Shown one piece after another: positions 55,539 to 64,000 of a stretch of DNA of 64,000 nt. Under the pieces are notes generated by a model, which saw only the letters and a list, made by a program, of their open reading frames with translations, ran no database searches and was not told the DNA's origin. How positions within the stretch are numbered: the stretch's first letter is position 1; the number at the start of each line of letters is the position of its first letter. This stretch comes from Brugia malayi (lineage: Eukaryota; Nematoda; Chromadorea; Rhabditida; Onchocercidae), in assembly GCF_000002995.4 (NCBI RefSeq), contig NW_025062478.1, forward strand, positions 10,784,001 through 10,848,000, in the 5' to 3' direction. Made by a program: the position numbers and the translations under genes.

Positions 55539-56650
55539 ATGTGCAAATGCTAAATGATAAAAGTTGACGAGAAAAGGTAGAAAGAGAGAAGAAAATGAGA
55601 GTTTGTGGAAATTAAAATTGAGGAAAGAGAAAAGAAAGATGAAATGAAATTTTGGTTGCTAAAAATCCATTTTTTCATTTTTTCCACTTTCTAAACCATC
55701 GTTCTAAAAACTAAAATTATTTTATTTTGAATTAGTATTAAAGTGCAGATTTGGGAATACTTTTAGAAAACATTCCTTTCCTTTTCTTTTTCTATTATTT
55801 TTGCAAAGGAATAATTTCAAATGCAAACAATACCAATAGGTAATCATTTTAATAGCAAATTTTTTTTTTTTTTTTTTTTAAATTTTAAAATAAAATAAAT
55901 GAAGAATATATTAAATAAAATTGATGAGAAAAATTTTTCATCATTTTCTCATTTCTCATTTATGATAGTTTAATAAACTATAATCCATAAATTTAATCAT
56001 TAAATGACTTTTAAAATTTGAAATAGTCATGCAATTAAATAAAAATTGATAAGAATGAAAGAAAAAAAAAAAAAAGGAATGATAATTTTTAAATTGTTAA
56101 AAAATATTTGAAATGTAAAATACAAAATGAAAATATTATTTCGAAAATATAAATTTAAAAAAAAAAAAAAATATAATAATGATAGTTGTGTTTATATTAA
56201 TAATTAACTTTTTTTCAGAAAAAAAAAAATTTGAATTTTATTTCAAAAAAAAGAAAAAAAAAAAAAAAGCAAAATATAATTTTGAATACAACGTAAATAT
56301 TTTTCCTATTTTTCAAGCACAAATTATAAGAACCAATTTTTTCGCATTATTAAAATCTAAAAAAAAAAAAAAAAGAAAAAATACCAAAGCAATAGATGAG
56401 TTACTTTTTTAACTCTTACTTATACATTTGAAAATAAATAAATACTAAAATTCCTTTTACAATGTTAAATAATAATAATAACATTTTAGAAATAACTAGT
56501 AAATCTAATTGTTTAATTTTATTTATTAATTCAAAATTTTTGATTGGTTAAATTTGAAACTAAAAATAAAAAAAATTTCAAAAAATAACAATAATATATT
56601 TATTCTAACAAAATAAGAATTATTATTTAAATGCAATAAAAATTTAGTCA

Positions 56651-56681
<31 letters not shown>

Positions 56682-59057
56682 TATTAGAAAATATTTTCTT
56701 ATTAATGAATTTTCTCAAACGAATGACAAGGAAAAGAAAAGAAAACAAACAAAAAAAAAAAAAAGTAATAAATAATATGGAAGGGTTTTTCAATTCAATT
56801 TCAAATTGAATGCATTTTAGGAAAAGCATCATTAGGATGAATCTTCTGGAAGGCCAAACTTCCCATTTCAATCATTTTGATTAGTTCATCACTGTTCAGT
56901 CAACTAAATAAAAATAAAACTAACAAATGAAATTTGGCAGAATTTTCTTTTTTTTTTTTTTTTTTTTTCTTTATGAAATAACATTAATAATAATTTCAAA
57001 AATAATTTAAAAAAAAAAAAAAAAAATCTTAAAAAATAATTTAAACAAAAAATAAAATATCCATAAAATTATACATATAATAGACAGCGAAAAATATTTA
57101 ATTTAAAATATCAAAAAGTAAAAAATATGATGAAATTTATTGAAAGTATAGAAAAGATTATCTTTTATTTTATTTTATATTAAATGTTAAATAGTTGAAT
57201 TTTAGAAAAAATATTTTTCAACTGAAAAATTTATTTTTTTTTTTTTTTGAAAATTTCCGAAATGTATTGAAATAATAGGTCAAATTGTAAATAGTTTTGA
57301 ATAATTGCTGCATGCATGCAATAATAATAATAATAAATATTTGAATTTAATATTTATATCCTTGCAACAATTATCACATTCCGTTCTTTGCTATTTGCTA
57401 TTTCCGGTTTACATCACAGAAATATTCCTGAATGTGTTTATGGTAATGAAGAACACAAAATTTATAAATTTTATTATTACTATTATTATTACTTCTGCCA
57501 AGTATAAAAACCGGAAATGAAAAGTTCAGAAAATATTTTAAAGAACTGAAATTGGTCTGTTTTCCAAAAAAATAAATTGAAAGTAAAGTATTTTTAGAAA
57601 ATCATTCGATTAAAAAATATAAATAGTGGATAATTTTTAATTTTTCAAACTTTTCTTTTTTTAAAAAAAATAAAAAAAAAATCAAATTACATTATTAAAT
57701 GGAAAGTACATTCTTGTTAGCTACGATAAATACTACTAAATTTCAAAAAGAAAACAAATGAGTTAATATTAAAGTTATGTAAAAATATTCTTTAGGAATT
57801 AAAAAATAATTAACTTTAAATTAAATTAAATAAATTAATTATTTAATTTTAACAATTAAATAATTGTACAAATTTTTAAAAGTTGAAAATTAGTTAAATA
57901 AGATTTAATTGCAATTTGACATTGTTTTTTTTTTTTTTTTTATGAAATATTTGATAATATTTTACTTATTTTTAATTTGAAAAAAAAAAAAAAAAAAAAC
58001 TTTTTGCCAAAGATTTCTTTGAATTAATTTAATCATTTAATCATTACTTACACTAAATTACTTCTCTCATAAAACGATAACAAATAATAGCAAAAAAGGA
58101 AGAAAGAAAAGAAAAAAAAAAAATGAAAGATCAAAATTGATAGCAATGATCAATGATCTATAAAATAAAAGGGATGAATTTCGAGAATCCGGAAGAAATC
58201 CGTTTTAATTATCTCCGTTTAACCATTTATAATTATTATTAATATTATCAAATCACAACTTAATAACTGATTATGCATATTTATTGATAATTTGGTATAT
58301 TCATTGACAATTTATTTTTTTCTTTCCTATAGTATTTTTTTCTTTAAAATTTTTAATTTTACTTTTTATTTTATACTTTTTTTTTTTTTTTCTAAAATTT
58401 CATTTTAGAATATTTTCAAAGTTTTGATAAACATTTATTTAATAAATGAAATAATATTTTAACTGATACTTATACTATTTACTCTTCAAATTTTCAACTA
58501 TTTCATTTTGAATTTCTTGAAAAATTTCGATTTATTAAAATAAATGCTTACATTAAGCAATGAAATTAATTAAATTAGAAATGAAAATAAAAATATTTAG
58601 ACAGAATATATGACTTGTTTATAAGATACAAAGAAACAATTAGCACATTTTACAAATAATTATTACAATCAAAATCATTGAATTATATAAGTTAGCAAAA
58701 TATCAAAATATTAAAAAAAAAAAAAAAAAACAAAGGCAACAAACAATTTAAATTTTTTTATAATTTTCCTAAATTATACTAAAAATTTTCAGAATTTTTC
58801 AAATTTATGAAAATGAATTAAAAAATGCGATTAAAAAAAAATTTCAAAAATTCACTTTTTTATAAAATAAATTTTTTTTTTTTTAATTTTAATTCTTAAT
58901 TTTTTTATTTGAGTTTTTGAAGTTTTCCTTTTTTTTTTTTAATCCAACAATTGATAATCCCTAAATAAAAACTTTAATAGATGAAATAAATGCTTAATGA
59001 ATGACTTTCATTGGAAAAGATTATAACGAACATTGAGCAATGCTACGACAATAATCG

Positions 59058-59270
59058 TCCGATCCGGTTGTCAACTATTTCTTGCGGAATAGGCGGGGAA
59101 TGGAATTTAAATCATATTTAGAACTTATTTAATTGATATCGTAAACTGGTAAATTTACAGTTATTTAACTATTTAAGGATCCGGTTGTCAACTATTTCTT
59201 ACGGAATAGGCGGTGAATTGAATTAAAACTTATTTAACTGATATCGTAAATTGATAAATTTACAGCTAAA
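59058..59270. repeat. ~118-bp diverged tandem duplication
   Basis: CCGGTTGTCAACTATTTCTT occurs at about 59063 and about 59181, followed in both by (G/A)CGGAATAGGCGG and later by a shared GATATCGTAAA...AAATTTACAG segment. The second copy carries a short deletion. Confidence 0.85.
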
Positions 59271-60639
59271 CAGTTAAAAATATAAAATTGACAAAATTTT
59301 GCGCGAAAATATTTAAATTATGAAAATAATATAAATAAATAAATCATAGAAAAAAATATTTTTAGAAAAACAAAAAACGAAATTGTAGAATTAATAAAAT
59401 AAAAATAATTAAATTAAAATAATTCATATCAATTTTTACAAATTCTTATATTCTTATTCTCTTATTCCATAACTTTTTTGTTTACTCACTTTGCCACTTT
59501 GTGTTATTTTATCATTATTTTTTATTTTTTGATTTTAAAACTTACTCTAACTTTAGAAAACTTCCAAAAAAAAAATTGTTTAGACTATTTTGATTTATGT
59601 ATATGAAATGGAAATAATCTAATTTAATTATATGTTAGCTATTTTGTTTTTAAATAAAGATATCATTGCGCAAAAGTGAAAGTACTAATTAGCCTAGCAA
59701 TAAGTTCATAATTTCAAGCTTAATTATTACTTACAATCTATTTTCAATAATTGTGTTTATTGTTGAAAATTTTGAAATGAAGAAATAAATATGATTGGAA
59801 ATAATAGATTGAATTACATATTTGATTAGGATAACCATCTGACTTGTTGTCTGAATTATTCCAAATTGCAATTATTCCTTCACTGATAAATTTTTCAAAA
59901 CTAATTTGAAATTGCAAAAAAAATATCTATTTCTCATTTTTAATAAATAATTTTGTTCTCTAATCGGAATGACATTTGACTGATAGAAAGTAAAGAAAAT
60001 GCAAGAAAAATTAGTTTAAAAATGATTCCAATAGTAAATATTAATTTGATTAAATTATTTAAAAAATAAAATTAATTTTTATAGAAAAATTCATTTATTT
60101 AATATTCTAAAATTTTCTATCTTCTCTTTTAGATTACTGAAAAAGAAAAGTTTGAAAAAAAAAAAAAAAACTAAAAGATTTATATTAGATGTTAAAAAAG
60201 ATAAACAAAGCTAAAATGTAAAAAGTTCAAATTGAACTGAACTTTTTCTCCTTCACAAATTTTTTATCAACAAGAATGATAGCCATATCATATCACTGTT
60301 AATGTCAATTATATTGATGTTACATCCATCAAAATGTCAACTTTTAGAGCAAAAATGATTACAAAGATTTAATTTAATTCTAATTCTAATAATATTTTCA
60401 TATTTAATTAGTTTCCTTTAAAGTTTATAAATTTGATCAAAAAAAAAAAAAATTTTTTTTTTTTTGAAAATTTATTTTTTAAAAGAAGAAAAAAAAATTT
60501 CACTTTTAAATGGTATTTGAAAAAAAAAAAGTAAAATAGAATTTTTAGATATTTATTAAATGAAAAAAAAAAAAAAAAAAAAAAAAGGAAAATGAGTAAA
60601 ATGAAGAATTATTACATCTAAAAAAAGAAAGGGAAAAAA

Positions 60640-60641
60640 GG

Positions 60642-60675
<34 letters not shown>

Positions 60676-60679
60676 GAAT
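60640..60679. repeat. (GA)n microsatellite
   Basis: Run of GA dinucleotides with one GGGAG interruption. Confidence 0.85.
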
Positions 60680-61483
60680 CAAGCAGTTTTGAACGGATCA
60701 ACATCATCTTCGAACAACTGTTTCTTCCACATTTCAACTCTCCAAACAGAAATCTTGTTTGGAAAAGCAAAAAAAAAAAAAGAAAAAAAAGAAAAATAAA
60801 AATTTTGATAATTACATGATTTTATAATTAGCACTATTTTATGCATAGTTGAAGGCAAAAAAAGAAAAAATGTTTAATCAAATTTTGAGAATTATACAAA
60901 ATTAAATGAACAATTGAATTTAGTAAATAATTCATAATTTTGAAAATGATATAAAATTAAAATAAATAATTCTCACTTGGCTGTCTAATTATATTTCGCA
61001 GATAATTCTTAGTTTTAAAATTATATACGAAAATGAAACTTTAAATTTCTTAAAAAAAAAAAGCATTTAAGCGCAATGATAATAATGTGATAACACATCA
61101 GTTCGTTTTTCTATCAAACCAATTAAATGTTTTATTGTTAAAAGTTTTGAGTAAATTTAAAGATTAAATATTATAATGAAAATTTGAGCGAAAAATATTA
61201 AAATAAAAGATTAAGTTGACAATTTCAAAGAAGAAAATACAATAAAAACTTAAAGGGACTTAAATATCAAATTGGAATTGCATAAAATGGAATAGAAAAG
61301 GAAAATTGTTAATGAATTATCATTTCTTGATGAAATACTTTTTTAGTAAGTATATGTTATCAACATGAATTCCTATCGGATGTTTTCTTATTAAATTATA
61401 CATTTATTAAAAGATATTCCCCATGGCGGGCATAAATTAATTAATGAAGCAAATCTTATCAATAGATTTTATGGCACAGACAT

Positions 61484-61556
61484 ATTGTATGTATGTATGT
61501 GTATGTAATGTATGTGTATGTGTATGTGTGTGTAATGTATGTATGCATGTGTATGT
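61484..61556. repeat. TG/TATG microsatellite
   Basis: Imperfect GTAT and GTGT tandem repeats. Confidence 0.85.
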
Positions 61557-61980
61557 GATATATTTTTTTTCTAGCACAAATATTTTTCTTTTTTGAGAGT
61601 GTGTGAAATGAAAGAATGAAATAAAATGGTAAAATAATTATTTGTTTCTTTTTGCATTCTATTTTTTAATTACTTTTAGAAAATTAAACGCTTAATTCTT
61701 AGATTAAACTTTTTATTCTATCAAAGAAATAACTATAAATAATTAAATGCATTTTGCATTAATCAATTTAATTCAATTATTTACTTTCATACTTATTTAT
61801 TATCTTTCTAAGGCTATTTAACAACAACCAAATAAAACTGACTAAATTGAAATATTTGATACAATTTTATTCACAAAGATAAATAGAAAGAAAGAAAGAA
61901 AAAAAGAAAAACAGTGATAATAAGAAAAGATTTTAAAAATTTGCATAATTTAAATTATGAAATAAGAAATTTAAAAATAT

Positions 61981-62053
61981 ATGACATCTGTTGCTGATAT
62001 AAGAGATGGTACTAAGCAAATTTACAAAGGTAGTATTAGTGACCAGAAATCAG
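61981..62053 (+). other. Possible initial coding exon
   Basis: ATG at 61981 opens a coding-like frame (TSVADIRDGTKQIYKGSISD) that meets a perfect donor, CAG/GTATGT, at 62053/62054, leaving phase 1. The same frame stays open to 62182 without splicing. The product is unrecognised. Confidence 0.25.
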
Positions 62054-63372
62054 GTATGTTTAAATCTACGATGAAATGCACAAATGCTTATTGGAGATCG
62101 TCTGGAACAGCTGTGTTTGTTGAAGATATTTGCTATCATAATGCGTTATCATTGTCATTGTCGTTATCAGTCATCAACCATTAACTAACTATCTCATCCT
62201 TGTCATGAATTTAATTATTTTATCAAGAAAGCTAATCTTAACAAGCATAAACTGATCAAATCACATAAAAACATGCATTCAAACATGATTTGTAATGCTT
62301 AAGTTAATAAATTTTTCTTTTTTTTTTTTTTTTAAAAAAAAAGTTTTTAGCATTTTAAATGTAACATTTCAAATGTTTCGATTCATTCCATTTTGTTTTC
62401 TTAAATATATATTTTTGGAATATTTTTAACTTTTTTTTTTCGAAGTTCTTTTTTTTTAAAATAATAAGGAAAGGAAAGAAAATTTGACCTCTTTGAATTT
62501 TTAAATTGTTTAATGAAGGAAAAATACGTTGAAGAAGGGAAAAGTAAAAGATAATTTAAAGATGAATTGTAGAAAGTTTTTTTTTCGGAATTGAATATTA
62601 TTGTTATTATTTATTTATTATTTATTATTATTATTATTGTTATTATTATTTATCTATTGTTGTGATCATTAGAAAGGAGAAAGAAAGAAAATATATTTTG
62701 CAATAATGTGATTGTATTGGAGGAGTCATTAAATCAGCAATGACAATGACGTAAAATATATTTTTCTAGCTGAATCTCAAATTATCTTTTTCAAAAATGT
62801 TTCTCATATATTTTTTTTTTTTTTTTTTTTTGAGAAAATAATCAAAAATAATTTTTCAAAATCTGTTAATAATATTTATTAAAAAATTTTTGCTTTTCTC
62901 CATATTCTTATTGAAAAAGTGTTAAATATTTCAAGGAATATTTCTTCAGAATTATTTCTTCAAATAATATTTGTCAAAAAAAAAAGAAAGAAAAACATTG
63001 TAAAAAGTTAAAAAAATTTTGATCACTAATAATACAAATATTTTTTTTTAGAGACCAAGAAATTTATCTATATTTTATCTACATTAAACTTGGCAAACAA
63101 AATTAGAAAGATCTAAATTTTGAAGCTGATAAAAAATTCCTTAAAATTAAAAAATCAAAAGTTAAGTAATAACACAGAAATGAAAAAAAAAAAAAAAAAA
63201 TTAGGAAATATAATAAATGTAAGAATCACAAAATTTGCGAAGAAATTTTGAACAAAAAAGAAAAAGACAATGCATTTAAGAAGTGTTTTTTTTTTTTTTT
63301 TTTTCCTGTGAGTTTGAAAGTTTATTAAATTTTCTTTTTTTTTTTTTTTCTTTAAAAGTTTATTAGAAATTT

Positions 63373-63405
<33 letters not shown>

Positions 63406-64000
63406 CAAAATATTTTCAAAATCATTTTGCAAAAGGAAAATGTCATTTTATTATCAATGCTTTCTAACTATTTGTACATATTGACCGAATAGTAGTCGAA
63501 CCAATGTTTGACAGTAAATTGATAATGTTATCATCAACAATAACATATAGGAGGGAAGCAGATCGAACTGCAAGAATTTCCGCATCAAAATATATAGAAT
63601 TTATGAGTAAATGTTAATTTAATAATTTAAGTAAGATTTTGCAAGTCATAAATTTAATTTGAACATAGAAGAAATGAGTTTATAAATAGAAAATTGCCAA
63701 TTGAATGATAGAAATTAGAAAATCAGAATTAAACTATTTAATTAAGTGCTCTTGTCCTTTTTAAATAAGATAAATGTTACAATGTTAATTACTACTCAAA
63801 GTAATTAAAATTCCTCACAAACTTGCAAATGCAAATTTGAAACTTATAATTATCAAATCAAAGATTGATTAACTTTTAAATTTACTTTTATTCATTTAAA
63901 TGTAAACTGATTTTAACTAAGTTTTTTTCTTTCTTTTTTTTTTTTTTTACTATTTTCAGTTTGAAAATTAAACTTTTGAAATTTTAATAACTATTATCTA

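Larger units (their letters stand above)
54354..64000. other. Gene-poor, extremely AT-rich region
   Basis: Very long A and T runs, GA and TG microsatellites and two tandem duplications (55143-55538 and 59058-59270). Only weak exon-like segments are present (minus 56876-56820, minus 57494-57409, minus 60747-60679, plus 61981-62053). It may contain the 5' exons of the membrane-protein gene. No complete gene is supported. Confidence 0.45.

Overview
The window is eukaryotic, AT-rich and intron-dense. Genes are split into short exons bounded by GT...TTTTCAG-type introns. The encoded proteins (a four-MBT LIN-61-like protein, a short SH2/Fer-like tyrosine kinase, RAP-2, mitochondrial L1) point to a nematode. 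Introns of roughly 100-400 bp, the base composition and the many homopolymer runs suggest a parasitic, possibly filarial, species; that last step is inference. No operon is proven, but several first coding exons follow a 3' splice-like site with no visible upstream coding exon, as expected for spliced-leader trans-splicing.

Layout, left to right: (1) 994-4772 (+), ADCK1-type UbiB/ABC1 kinase-like protein, 11 exons, complete. (2) 6035-11435 (+), four-MBT-repeat chromatin reader (LIN-61/L3MBTL2 type), 11 exons, complete. (3) 17353-11931 (-), SH2 plus tyrosine kinase of the nematode Fer-like group with a basic Ser-rich tail, 13 exons. (4) 22406-19597 (-), MGME1-type mitochondrial exonuclease, 7 exons. 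(5) 25132-23065 (-), Ala/Gln/Pro-rich protein with paired aromatic 'FxxW' motifs, 6 exons. (6) 27083-31144 (+), translation termination factor eRF3, 12 exons. (7) 35325-32158 (-), mitochondrial ribosomal protein L1, 10 exons. (8) 40092-38481 (-), Rap2 small GTPase, 5 exons. (9) 54353-52587 (-), the last three exons of a multi-membrane-span protein whose 5' end I could not find. I assembled gene models by hand from splice signals, reading frame and family conservation; in genes 1-8 the summed exons close to a whole number of codons.

The first 40 kb is compact, with genes tail-to-tail (2/3, 6/7) or head-to-head (5/6). The last 24 kb is gene-poor, very AT-rich and full of microsatellites and recent tandem duplications, with only scattered exon-like segments. 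The genes do not form an obvious pathway: two serve mitochondria directly (MGME1, mRPL1) and ADCK1 is also mitochondrial in other animals; eRF3 acts in translation, the MBT protein in chromatin, the kinase and RAP2 in signalling.

The most unusual sequence features are: a 576-bp minisatellite of 19-mers and 13-mers, both 1 mod 3 in length and each ending in the nematode 3' splice consensus; an eRF3 intron whose conserved boundary reads TTTTCG instead of TTTTCAG; two GC-AG introns in an ADCK1 gene whose ten introns are all phase 0; and a Fer-like kinase without an activation-loop tyrosine. I found no convincing previously undescribed biological system. The best candidates are these repeat and splicing oddities and the unexplained exon-like segments of the right-hand region.
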